A DNA stretch of 52,749 nt from Gammaproteobacteria bacterium (GTDB lineage Bacteria > Pseudomonadota > Gammaproteobacteria > Pseudomonadales > Azotimanducaceae): the NCBI GenBank assembly GCA_028818795.1, contig JAPPND010000110.1, positions 1-52,749 of the forward strand. The letters run 5' to 3'. This document shows positions 45,737 through 52,749 of this stretch, one piece after another (within the stretch, counting starts at the first letter, position 1; each line of letters starts with the position of its first letter). The notes under the pieces were generated by a model that had not been told where the DNA came from, ran no database searches, and saw nothing but the letters and a program-made list of their open reading frames with translations. Both the position numbers and the translations under genes were made by a program.

Positions 45737-46855
45737 TTAACCCGGATGTCCCAGGACGGAGGAGTAGATGTCCCCGTAGCGTCTACCCATCAGCCGTCCG
45801 TTGAACAGCCGTTCAAAACGACATCGGGCACCGGCACCGAGCGTCTGGGCCAGTTCGGGCTCGCGGTGCAGTGTGTCCATGGCCTTTCGGAACGCCTCGG
45901 GCGATCGAGGCTCGACGACGAGACCGGTCTCCCCGTGGACGTTCACATGACTCGTCCCGGATCCGACCTCCGTCGAGATCAAGGGCTTGCCCGCCATGGC
46001 CCCCTCGAGGAGCGAGACGCCGAAGGCTTCGGCGCGAAGATAGGACGGCAACACCACCGCCCGACAATGCCTGAGCAATGCGACCTTCATGGGGTCCGGC
46101 AGATACCCGGTGAAGGCAACGTTGCTCAATCCGAGGCGCTGGGATCGGTTCTTGAGCTGCCGCTCTAGCGGGCCCGAACCAACGATCACGGCACGGTAGG
46201 GTGCGCCGCGCATGGCTTCGAGCAGGATGTGAAGGCACTTGTAGTAGCGCAGGACGCCGACGAACAGGAAGAACCCCGACCCGTAGCCGGCATGGGTGCG
46301 TTCGAGGAGCGCGTCGTCCGCACACGGGTAGGACTCTTCGTCCAGTCCAATCGGCACGACGTCCACGCGGTCGCCGAAGCGCTTCAACACCTTGGACGAC
46401 GCCAGGTAGTTCGGCGAAGTGCAAACGATTCGGTCCACGGAACCGAGGAATCGCCTCATGAGGGGAGCGTAGGTCCACCCGAGCAGTCGTTGGCGGACGA
46501 TGTCCGAGTGGTAGGTCACAACCGTCGGCACGCGGACACGCCCGGTGAAGTGCATGAAGTCGGCCAGTGGCCAAGGGAAGTGGTAGTGCACAACGTTCGC
46601 CCACCCGAGTAGGCGCCGGAACATGGGAAACGCCTCGACCGACAGGCTGCAGGAGGCGATCTCGCCGGTCCGGCGACAGCGGTACACCGCCGCTTCGTCA
46701 CGTCGGACGACCCGTGGTTCGATCGTCCCGCTCGTGCAAAGCACCCGGCTCTCTACCCCATGCGCTGCCGTGCTGAGACAGATCTGGCGAATCGTCTCCT
46801 CAAGTCCACCCTGGGTCTCGGGGAAGTAGCTGCGGTAGACGTGGAGCACACGCAC
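45737..46855 (-). CDS. Glycosyltransferase family 4 protein
   Basis: The 372-aa GT-B protein starts with RVLHVYRSYFPETQGGLEETIRQI, continues NVVHYHFPWPLADF, and has the donor-binding FFLFVGVLRYYKCLHILLEAM, RAVIVGSGPLERQLK, NVAFTGYLPD and LRAEAFGVSLLEGAMAGKPLISTEVGSGTSHVNVHGETGLVVEP. It belongs to the WcaC/RfaG-like group that often builds lipopolysaccharide or exopolysaccharide. GTG start. It lies seven bases after the PhyH gene, suggesting one transcript. Confidence 0.92.
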   Translation of the reverse strand: MRVLHVYRSYFPETQGGLEETIRQICLSTAAHGVESRVLCTSGTIEPRVVRRDEAAVYRCRRTGEIASCSLSVEAFPMFRRLLGWANVVHYHFPWPLADFMHFTGRVRVPTVVTYHSDIVRQRLLGWTYAPLMRRFLGSVDRIVCTSPNYLASSKVLKRFGDRVDVVPIGLDEESYPCADDALLERTHAGYGSGFFLFVGVLRYYKCLHILLEAMRGAPYRAVIVGSGPLERQLKNRSQRLGLSNVAFTGYLPDPMKVALLRHCRAVVLPSYLRAEAFGVSLLEGAMAGKPLISTEVGSGTSHVNVHGETGLVVEPRSPEAFRKAMDTLHREPELAQTLGAGARCRFERLFNGRLMGRRYGDIYSSVLGHPG

Positions 46856-46862
46856 TTAGGTA

Positions 46863-47669
46863 TCAGTCTTCCATTAATGCCTTGTGGCGGGTCCGACCAT
46901 GCAGACGGGCCAGTTCTCTCTCGGCTTTCCCAGGTCCTTCCTGCGGCCGGGGGATCATTTCGAAATGTCCGTAGCGGTCGGTGCCCTTGACCAGGATCGC
47001 CCGGTCGCCTTGGGCTTTGGTCTGGCGCACGTCGGTGGCGCAATAGCGCAGCACCATGCCAATGCGGCGGTCGTCGGTGAGATTCGGCTCGGAACCGTGG
47101 ATCACGCGAACGTGGTGCAGTGACATCTCGCCGGGTGCCAAGGGCGCGAGCACGGTCTTGGACTCGCCCACATCGGTCTTGACCACTTGGCCGCGGCTCA
47201 GGAGATTGTGATCGCCGTAGGTGTCGTCCTGTTCGAACAAGGGCCCCCGGTGGCTGCCGGGCACGAAGCGCATCGGGCCGGTCTCGGGACCGGCGTCCGA
47301 CAGGGCGATCCACGCGGTGGCGACGTGGTGCGGTTCGAGACCCCAGTAGGTGGCGTCCTGGTGGTACGAGACGAAGCCGGGACCCGGCTCCTTGATGAAC
47401 CAGTCCATGGACCAGAGCAGCACATCAGGCCCCAACAGGGCGGAGATCGGCTCCACGATTCGCGGATCGTGAACCAGATCCCAGGCCCACGCGCGGGTGA
47501 CTGGCAGCGCCTGCCGCGCAGCCCGTTCGGTTCCTGGCTCGGCCCCGGCTTCTGCCTCCTCCAAACGGACGCGCAGGCGACGTGTCTCTTCGGGGGAGAA
47601 GGCACGGAGCGGGAACAGGAAGCCGTTCTCGTTGAACGAGCTGATCTGTACCTCGGTCAATCCCGTCAT
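46863..47669 (-). CDS. Phytanoyl-CoA dioxygenase (PhyH) family protein
   Basis: The 268-aa protein is an Fe(II)/2-oxoglutarate oxygenase. Its iron ligands are visible as His103-x-Asp105 (SYHQDATYWG) and His191 (HGSEPN), with Arg in the following DDRRIGMVLRY for 2-oxoglutarate. FSPEETRRLRVRLEEAE at the N-terminus and GPMRFVPGSHRG are typical of PhyH. PhyH homologues hydroxylate diverse metabolites, lipids or sugars. The ATG overlaps the hyi stop (ATGA), linking it to that enzyme and to the glycosyltransferases downstream. Substrate unknown. Confidence 0.9.
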   Translation of the reverse strand: MTGLTEVQISSFNENGFLFPLRAFSPEETRRLRVRLEEAEAGAEPGTERAARQALPVTRAWAWDLVHDPRIVEPISALLGPDVLLWSMDWFIKEPGPGFVSYHQDATYWGLEPHHVATAWIALSDAGPETGPMRFVPGSHRGPLFEQDDTYGDHNLLSRGQVVKTDVGESKTVLAPLAPGEMSLHHVRVIHGSEPNLTDDRRIGMVLRYCATDVRQTKAQGDRAILVKGTDRYGHFEMIPRPQEGPGKAERELARLHGRTRHKALMED

Positions 47670-48448
47670 GGTCCGAGTCCGTACGGTCGGCCCCAGCCGA
47701 TACCGTCGGAGGTGGTGGTCATCGGGCGGTATTCGCAGCCGATCCAGCCGTGGTAGCCGAGGCGGTCGCAGACCTCGAAGAGGTAGGGCATGTTGACTTC
47801 TCCGAACTGCGGCTCGTGGCGACCGGGCACGCTCGAGAACTGGATGTGGGCGATGAGATCGATGTTGTCCGCAAGACCCCGTGCCAGGTTCCCCTCCATG
47901 ATCTGGCGGTGGTAGAGATCGTACTGCAATCGGACGTTGTCGCGACCTATCGCCTGGATCAGCCGACGGGTCTCGGCGGTCAGCGTGAGGAAATAGCCGG
48001 GTGTGTCCTCGTGGTTGAGCGGTTCCAACAGGATGCGGATACCGTGCGTCGCGGCGACATCCGCAGCGTGGCGGACGTTTTCGGCAAACACCACCTCGGC
48101 GTCGGTGCGCTGCTCTTCGGGGACGACTCCGGCCATGGCGTGGATCATGGGGACATCCAGCGTTCGGGCGTAGCCTAGCGATTGCTCGAAGTGATGCTTG
48201 AAATCGGCCTGGCGATCGGGAACTGCGGCCAGACCACGTTCGCCGCTGCTGGCATCTCCGAGCGGGGTGTTGAGCAGAATCACGCGAATGCCCGTGTCGC
48301 GAAGGCACCGCTTGATTTCCTCGGGGCTCTCGCCGTAGGGAAAGAGGTACTCCACGGCTTCGAAGCCGATGGCACGGGCAGCGGCGAACCGCTCCGCGAC
48401 CGGGAGGTCGGGGAACATGGTCGAGACGTTGGCGGCGAATCGAGGCAT
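47666..48448 (-). CDS. hyi: Hydroxypyruvate isomerase family TIM-barrel protein
   Basis: The 260-aa protein matches the Hyi/OtnI family: FAANVSTMFPDLPVAERFAAARAIGFEAVEYLFPY at the N-terminus, HAMAGVV, GIRILLEPLNHEDTPGYFL with a metal-binding Glu, NVRLQYDLYHRQIMEGNL and GHIQF-like AHIQFSSVPGRHEP, then GYHGWIGCEYRP. Hyi interconverts hydroxypyruvate and tartronate semialdehyde; the related OtnI isomerises 2-oxo-tetronate. No glyoxylate carboligase or tartronate reductase gene is in the window, so the specific substrate is uncertain. Confidence 0.85.
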   Translation of the reverse strand: MPRFAANVSTMFPDLPVAERFAAARAIGFEAVEYLFPYGESPEEIKRCLRDTGIRVILLNTPLGDASSGERGLAAVPDRQADFKHHFEQSLGYARTLDVPMIHAMAGVVPEEQRTDAEVVFAENVRHAADVAATHGIRILLEPLNHEDTPGYFLTLTAETRRLIQAIGRDNVRLQYDLYHRQIMEGNLARGLADNIDLIAHIQFSSVPGRHEPQFGEVNMPYLFEVCDRLGYHGWIGCEYRPMTTTSDGIGWGRPYGLGP

Positions 48449-48478
48449 TTGACGCCTAGGGCCCGAGGCAGTCGGTCA

Positions 48479-48880
48479 CTATCCGAACAGGTCGTCCAGC
48501 CGTCGTCGGGCCTCGGCCTGTTTGTCGTCGCCCGGGTCTGCGATGCCGCCGCTGTCGGTGGATTCGGCATCCTCGTCGGCGGGACCCCTGGTGCCAAACA
48601 GCGCATCGAGTTTGGCCTTGGCGCCAACCTGGCGTTCCCTCGATCCGGCCCGGTAGGCGTTCGTCGGGCGGAAGTAGTCGCAGAAGTTCGCGTTCTCCTT
48701 GTTGACCGGCGGATCGGTTCGTTCGTCGGTGCACGTGATGGAAGCGTCCGGCGCGTAGTTCCGGCACATCCGGCAGCAGTGCAGGTCCTCGAAGCATTCG
48801 GGACAGTTCATGTGCCGGGTGACGGGGCGCGGCAGTTCGTCGAGCGACGCGCCGCAACTCCAGCATTCGAGCATCGCCAT
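48479..48880 (-). CDS. Cysteine-rich zinc-ribbon-like protein
   Basis: The 133-aa protein has a Cys-rich N-terminal half: CWSCGASL, NCPECFEDLHCCRMCRNYAP, ITC and FCDYFRP, consistent with two zinc sites. The C-terminal half is acidic and polar and repeats the motif KLDALFG / RLDDLFG, at its middle and extreme end. This looks like a small nucleic-acid- or protein-binding factor. Its ATG overlaps the stop of the EthD gene (TGATG), so it is translationally coupled. Not assigned to a named family. Confidence 0.75.
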   Translation of the reverse strand: MAMLECWSCGASLDELPRPVTRHMNCPECFEDLHCCRMCRNYAPDASITCTDERTDPPVNKENANFCDYFRPTNAYRAGSRERQVGAKAKLDALFGTRGPADEDAESTDSGGIADPGDDKQAEARRRLDDLFG

Positions 48881-49605
48881 CAGGGAATCCCGACCATCTC
48901 CGTCTGCGCACTCAAGATCAGCATGCGCTCACCGTCGATCCACTTCTCCATGCCGTCGGCTTCGATGGTCTCGCGCCAGCGAACCGAGTCCTTCGGATCG
49001 TGGTAGTACAACTCCGCCATTCCGGCATAGGGCTCGTTGGCGGGGTCGATGCTATGGCTCACGACATAGCGGAAGCCGCCCACCGCCTCCATGGTCGCCT
49101 TGACGTTGGGGACGTGGATGTCGAGCCAATGGGAGAAGAACTCGTCGTAGTCCGTGTCCGGTTTCGCCGCGACGAGATAGGTCACCTTGTGGAATCCGGA
49201 CCGCGTCATGGGGTAGGGCGCGTTGAGGGTCAGCGGCTCGGTGTCGAGATGCTCGGAACCGTCGATGACGACGTATTCGCGGGTTGCCCACGGCATGTAC
49301 GGCTCCGCCTTCTGCTGGAAGGTGTCGCGCGGTTCTGCGCCGAAACCGGTCTCGGGTTTCGGCAACGGTCGCGGCCACCAGAGCTGCGCCACGCCATCCC
49401 AGGGATGAACGCCTGCCGAGTTGGCGTCGTAGAGGGTGGCGAAATAGCGCCGGGCATGGGGCCGGCCCCGTTTCGCGCCGTCCTTCTGGCTTTGGATCAC
49501 GGCGGGCATGTGGTTGGCGAACCAGTGTGCCACTAGTTCCTCCCGGGAGGTCTCGGGCTTGCGCTTGATGAGGTACATCATCTTTGCGCCCGGGGTCTGG
49601 TCCAT
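48880..49605 (-). CDS. Tandem EthD-domain protein
   Basis: The 241-aa protein has two dimeric alpha-beta barrel (EthD-like) modules: MMYLIKRKPETSREELVAHWFANHMPAVI and HKVTYLVAAKPDTDYDEFFSHWLDIHVPNVKATMEAVGGFRYVVSHS. Conserved His residues sit at the end of the first helix in each (NHMP, IHVP). EthD-like proteins occur with degradative oxygenases and as small-molecule binding or cyclising enzymes; the reaction is unknown here. GGAGG lies seven bases before the ATG. It appears to be the first gene of a minus-strand run reaching the GT4 genes. Confidence 0.85.
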   Translation of the reverse strand: MDQTPGAKMMYLIKRKPETSREELVAHWFANHMPAVIQSQKDGAKRGRPHARRYFATLYDANSAGVHPWDGVAQLWWPRPLPKPETGFGAEPRDTFQQKAEPYMPWATREYVVIDGSEHLDTEPLTLNAPYPMTRSGFHKVTYLVAAKPDTDYDEFFSHWLDIHVPNVKATMEAVGGFRYVVSHSIDPANEPYAGMAELYYHDPKDSVRWRETIEADGMEKWIDGERMLILSAQTEMVGIP

Positions 49606-49663
49606 GTCGAGCCTCCGTCAATGTCGCGGGCGTATATTACGCGAGCGTCCCAGCGGCATTCAC

Positions 49664-50362
49664 TCAAGCCGATGGCCCGGTCCCCGCAAGGTGAAGGTCC
49701 CGATACAGCCTGTCCAAGGCATATGCGCCCAATCCCAGACCCTGATCGATGAGGTAGCGCCGGGCTTCGTCTTCCCACGCCGGCTCCACGACCGCGAAGA
49801 ACTCGTCGGCGTGACGCACGTCGATTTCAGCATGCAGGGAGTAGTGGATGAGCCGGTCGCGGGGCAACCACCCACGCGCCACAACGGCTTGGCCGATCAT
49901 CGCGGATACGCCGGCAAAGGCCCGTTCGATGATCCCCATGCAGGCGACTCCGACCTCCAGTTCGTCCATGACGCAAGCCGTGGTCAAGATGCTGTTGAAG
50001 GCGCGCACGGCGGGCAACAGGTCGAGTTCGTCGAGCGTGTCGACTTCGCTGCCGATTCGGCGCAGGAACTCCTGAAAGGTCGTGTGGTGGAACGCCGCCT
50101 CGTCGAAGTCGCCGTGTTCCTCGACGACATTGCGCAGTATGTCGAGTCGTTGGCGGGGGTCGGGCAGGCGTCCCACGAGCGCCGCCATCGGTCGCGGGAA
50201 GAAGGTCACCGCGAAGAAGAACTGCTGCTGTGTGCGGCGGAACACGTCGAGCGACATGGTCCCGTCGACGAGGTCCTGGAGGTAGGGGTTGCCCTCGATG
50301 CCGACGCGATCGAGTACCACGGCCGCCTGGGCCGTGACCTGGGGCGCTCGCAGGGATGTCAT
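49664..50362 (-). CDS. Haem-oxygenase-like diiron oxidase (iron-containing redox enzyme family)
   Basis: The 232-aa protein is a helical HDO-type enzyme. Candidate ligands are Glu81/Glu82 (VVEEHGDFDEAAFHH, with His92), Glu146 (GIIERAF) and the H-x3-D-x2-H set His177, Asp181, His184 (HAEIDVRHADEFF), the pattern seen in CADD-like and UndA-like enzymes. Such enzymes cleave C-C bonds, desaturate or N-oxygenate amines and fatty acids. The ATG lies one base after the GNAT stop, and the longer upstream frame is a shadow. Third in the DUF3419-GNAT-HDO operon. Confidence 0.85.
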   Translation of the reverse strand: MTSLRAPQVTAQAAVVLDRVGIEGNPYLQDLVDGTMSLDVFRRTQQQFFFAVTFFPRPMAALVGRLPDPRQRLDILRNVVEEHGDFDEAAFHHTTFQEFLRRIGSEVDTLDELDLLPAVRAFNSILTTACVMDELEVGVACMGIIERAFAGVSAMIGQAVVARGWLPRDRLIHYSLHAEIDVRHADEFFAVVEPAWEDEARRYLIDQGLGLGAYALDRLYRDLHLAGTGPSA

Positions 50363-50363
50363 A

Positions 50364-51308
50364 TCAGATCTCCGAGGTGTTGATGTTCCAAGGCCAACCG
50401 GGTGCGAGACCGGTGCCGAAGACGGTTGCCGGGGCGACGACATCCACCCGGTCGCCGAAACGGGTGACCAGATCGGTTGCATCGCTGGGCGGGACGGCAA
50501 CGAATAGGTGGCGGAGTCCGTTCTGCATTGCCCCCGCCCAGGCGGCCTCGAGAAGTCCCACGGCACTCTCGGTCGATTCATAGGCGAAGCAAGACAAATG
50601 GGCGCTTCGGATCTCGCTGCCGTCGTTCGCATCGTAAAGGCGCTTCGACTGCAAGGTGTCTTCCAGGCACCCGCATGCCGCCCCCGCGGGATCGACCAGC
50701 CAGCATCTTGCCATTTCGGACCGCGACGGTGCGCCGACGGGACACGCGAAACCGGGTGACGCCAGCCGTTCGTGACATTCTTCGCCGTCCCGTTCGGTTG
50801 CTCGCCACGCGTCGCCCCGCTGGTGCGGCGGGCCCGCGCGCAACCGTACGACGACGATTTTGCCGAGCGCCGCGAAACCGGGCAAACCCAGCCTTCCGGT
50901 GTACTGTGCCGGCGTCGCCTTGGTCCCATCCATTACCACGCCGAACGCAAGTTCGGTCCGTTCATCGAGCCACGTCTGGACAGCCGCTGCCAACCGCAGG
51001 ACCATCCGGCCACCCTGGACGGCGGGGTCGACCTTCAGGTCGCCGAGGTACAACGCCGTGCGCCGCTCGCCACCCGGGAACATGAGGGGTCTGAGGGCGG
51101 CACCAAGGACCCCCAGGACTTGCTGTTCCCGCTCCGCGACGAAACAACGTGCCTCGCCGACGGCGCGGAAGAACCGGACGTAGTCATCGCCGTGGCTGAT
51201 TCGAAACGACCGCCCGGGACCCAACGGATAGGTGAACTGCCTCTCGAAATGTGCGAGAGCGCCCGCCAACCGCGAAGACACCACGGTCTCGAGGGCGTGC
51301 ACGTTCAT
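50364..51308 (-). CDS. GNAT-like N-acyltransferase family protein
   Basis: The 314-aa protein contains an N-terminal acetyltransferase-like half (RSFRISHGDDYVRFFRAVGEARCFVAEREQQVLGVLGAALR, TALYLGDLKVDPAVQGGRMVLRLAAAVQTWL, with the QGGRMVLRL part resembling the acyl-CoA binding loop) and a divergent second half (SAHLSCFAYEST, AVGLLEAAWAGAMQNGLRHLFVAVP), which may be a second, degenerate GNAT fold. The acceptor amine is unknown. The ATG at 51308 overlaps the DUF3419 stop (ATGA), and its stop precedes the HDO ATG by one base, so translation of all three is coupled. Confidence 0.75.
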   Translation of the reverse strand: MNVHALETVVSSRLAGALAHFERQFTYPLGPGRSFRISHGDDYVRFFRAVGEARCFVAEREQQVLGVLGAALRPLMFPGGERRTALYLGDLKVDPAVQGGRMVLRLAAAVQTWLDERTELAFGVVMDGTKATPAQYTGRLGLPGFAALGKIVVVRLRAGPPHQRGDAWRATERDGEECHERLASPGFACPVGAPSRSEMARCWLVDPAGAACGCLEDTLQSKRLYDANDGSEIRSAHLSCFAYESTESAVGLLEAAWAGAMQNGLRHLFVAVPPSDATDLVTRFGDRVDVVAPATVFGTGLAPGWPWNINTSEI

Positions 51309-52405
51309 CGCCTTCTCCCCAGGTACAGCGCCCGGTAGAAAAAGCTGCGGTCTGCTTCGTGCAGTCGCCTCGCCCGAGACGCGTGCCACTCGAAGCCGTC
51401 GCCGAGACGTTCGATGTCCAGCGTCGAGTTCAACTGGCGAACCAAGGTCCAGCCGCCGGGGCGAAGCGCCTTCCGCGCCTGGTCCAGCGTTGTTCGGGCA
51501 TCGTCGGGGTCGAGCCAGTCGAGGATGTTCGAAAGGTGGACGAAGTCGAACGCGCCGGGTCTGTCGGCAAGGGCACCCACCATCGTACCGAGTTCCCAGG
51601 TGACACCTGGGATGCGCGCCGGGCACGGCCTCGCGAGCCAAGGCGACATGAACCCCGGCGGGTAGCAACCCCTTAGCATCTGCCACAGATAAGGATTGTC
51701 GTTGGCTGGCAGTGTCGCCAGCACGTGGCGTAGGCGTCCTCGGAAGTGCGAGGAGAACGGCGCAGCGGGATTGCGTACGGCCGCTTCGCCGAAGAGGCAG
51801 ACCAGGTTCGACCTACGCATGACGTCGCCGAGTGCCTGGTCGATGCATTGCCCCAGGTTCGTCTGCGGTGCCACCCGCTCAGCCTGACGTGCGGGATCGC
51901 CGAGCGAGAGGAGGGCGTCGATCGGCTCCACGCTGCCCTGCAATGCCTCGCGCAGCGCCGCGAACAGGAATTCGAAGCGACCCGCATGGTCGGGGCCGAT
52001 CCGAGAGACCAAAGGGATCGAGCCCAAGGCGTCCCGTGGGAGGTCAAGCGCCGCCAGTTCGCCGATCAGACGTCTTCCCCGCTCGGCCGGTGCCATCGGT
52101 GCGTGTCCGAGCAGCGCAAGACGTTCGTCGGGGCTGGTAGCCTCCAGCAGACGCAGCTTGAGCCGGGTCAGCGCCAACTGCGCGGGGTTGGGGTCGACAC
52201 AATGCAGGTGCGCGACGTTTGCCATGCTGGCCAGGAGTGCCACCGTGCATCCGCCGGAGGCCACCATTGCCACCCTGGCACCCTTGCCGACGGATCGGAC
52301 GACATCGAAGTCGACGAGGGCGTCTTCGCGAACCTGCGCGAATGCAACGGGCAGGGCGCTTGCCCGCTCAAGCCAAGAGCCGCCTTTTCCGCAAACGTCG
52401 TTCAT
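51305..52405 (-). CDS. DUF3419 protein, BtaA-like 3-amino-3-carboxypropyl transferase
   Basis: The 366-aa protein resembles BtaA, which moves the 3-amino-3-carboxypropyl group of S-adenosylmethionine to diacylglycerol in betaine-lipid synthesis. Visible marks are the N-terminal FAQVREDALVDFDVV, the SAM-binding stretch VAMVASGGCTVALLASM and LHCVDPNPAQLALTRLKLRLL, the middle NDNPYLWQMLRGCYPP, and a C-terminal methyltransferase-like part FDFVHLSNILDWLDPDDARTTLDQARKALRPGGW. No BtaB methyltransferase is next to it; a GNAT and a diiron oxidase follow instead, so the product is likely not ordinary betaine lipid. ATG at 52405 chosen over a TTG at 52435. Confidence 0.82.
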   Translation of the reverse strand: MNDVCGKGGSWLERASALPVAFAQVREDALVDFDVVRSVGKGARVAMVASGGCTVALLASMANVAHLHCVDPNPAQLALTRLKLRLLEATSPDERLALLGHAPMAPAERGRRLIGELAALDLPRDALGSIPLVSRIGPDHAGRFEFLFAALREALQGSVEPIDALLSLGDPARQAERVAPQTNLGQCIDQALGDVMRRSNLVCLFGEAAVRNPAAPFSSHFRGRLRHVLATLPANDNPYLWQMLRGCYPPGFMSPWLARPCPARIPGVTWELGTMVGALADRPGAFDFVHLSNILDWLDPDDARTTLDQARKALRPGGWTLVRQLNSTLDIERLGDGFEWHASRARRLHEADRSFFYRALYLGRRR

Positions 52406-52749
52406 CGCCGACCGCCCGACCAAACTCGCCCGCAAGTGTACTCACGGCTAGCGACCGCGTGGAGCCGAAACAAGCGAAGTTCTATACGACAATACCAATT
52501 GGTGTTAACGCCGAATAAATAGTGTTGTCTAGTATCGTTATCCGGTCCTGTCTGGCGTCGACGAGGCCGTAGGGGACGGGCTTGTCACGTCCCCGTTCGC
52601 TGTGCTCGGCGAGACCGCGGCGCATTTGACCAAAGAACTCGCCGGTTCACGGAATCCCGGGTCGGCCCCGCGAGGACGTCCTTCGGCCCCGCCCGCTTGA
52701 CTCCGGCAGGCCCCACGCGTATTTTCGCGCGCCCTTCGACCCCGCCTGC
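52406..52749. other. Terminal intergenic stretch, no gene seen
   Basis: Upstream of the DUF3419 gene this AT-richer stretch (about 52470-52545, with AATTGGTGTTAACGCC and AATAAATAGTG) probably holds that operon's promoter, but I cannot fix a -35/-10 pair. A short repeat copy follows. No ORF with support reaches the window end. Confidence 0.5.
52567..52594. repeat. Dispersed palindromic repeat, short form (copy 7)
   Basis: This copy reads CCGTAGGGGACGGG, CTTGT, then CACGTCCCC; one base in the right arm departs from the perfect hairpin of copies 1 and 5. It lies upstream of the DUF3419 operon. Confidence 0.75.

Overview
The window is GC-rich (roughly two thirds G+C) bacterial chromosome, densely packed with genes on both strands. 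Gene content and order point to an uncultured or little-studied gammaproteobacterium. Blocks matching the Pseudomonas-type layout include dsbD/aroQ/accB/prmA/DUF3426/purH/purD, coq7-osmC-trpCDG, trpE-gph-rpe, amgK-murU divergent from lptD-surA-rsmA-apaG-apaH, and cca, tsaD, rpsU-yqeY-dnaG-rpoD followed by a tRNA with a CAU anticodon. Lpt outer-membrane assembly, ubiquinone hydroxylation (Coq7) and AmgK/MurU peptidoglycan recycling support a Gram-negative aerobic cell. No rRNA, CRISPR array or intact insertion sequence was seen.

Layout. 1-9.2 kb (minus): a secreted protein with four retropepsin-like motifs preceded by a small double-glycine-leader peptide, a proton-pumping pyrophosphatase, an orphan ATP-grasp protein, and a lipoprotein/PCu(A)C/DUF2333 operon. 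9.2-14.3 kb (plus): a compacted version of the dsbD-to-purD operon, in which DsbD is cut to its N-terminal domain, PurH to its cyclohydrolase domain, and accC, dusB and fis are absent. 14.3-19.2 kb: a cyclic-nucleotide-domain protein and coq7, then VOC, OsmC and trpCDG on minus. 19.4-23.1 kb: a membrane protein, an aldehyde dehydrogenase and an acyl-CoA dehydrogenase. 23.2-27.8 kb (minus): trpE, gph, rpe, murU, amgK. 28-35 kb (plus): lptD, surA, rsmA, apaG, apaH, cca; pdxA is missing. 35-40.6 kb: tsaD (minus), then rpsU, yqeY, dnaG, rpoD. 40.6-43.3 kb: an unknown anchored protein, a frameshifted secreted HExxH protein, a tRNA-Ile(CAU) gene split by a 296-nt group I intron, and an esterase remnant. 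43.3-49.6 kb: a surface-glycan region (O-antigen ligase family protein, two GT4 enzymes) continuous with PhyH, Hyi, a zinc-ribbon protein and an EthD protein. 49.7-52.4 kb (minus): a tightly coupled operon of a DUF3419/BtaA-like aminocarboxypropyltransferase, a GNAT-like protein and a haem-oxygenase-like diiron oxidase.

A GTAGGGG-bounded palindromic repeat occurs seven times between genes. It supplies stop codons or terminal residues to several neighbours and abuts the 5' end of lptD. The strongest candidates for undescribed biology are the leader-peptide/retropepsin pair, the DUF3419-GNAT-diiron operon and the EthD-to-glycosyltransferase operon. The tRNA intron is a striking but recognisable element. 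All functional calls come from reading protein motifs by eye; no database search was run.
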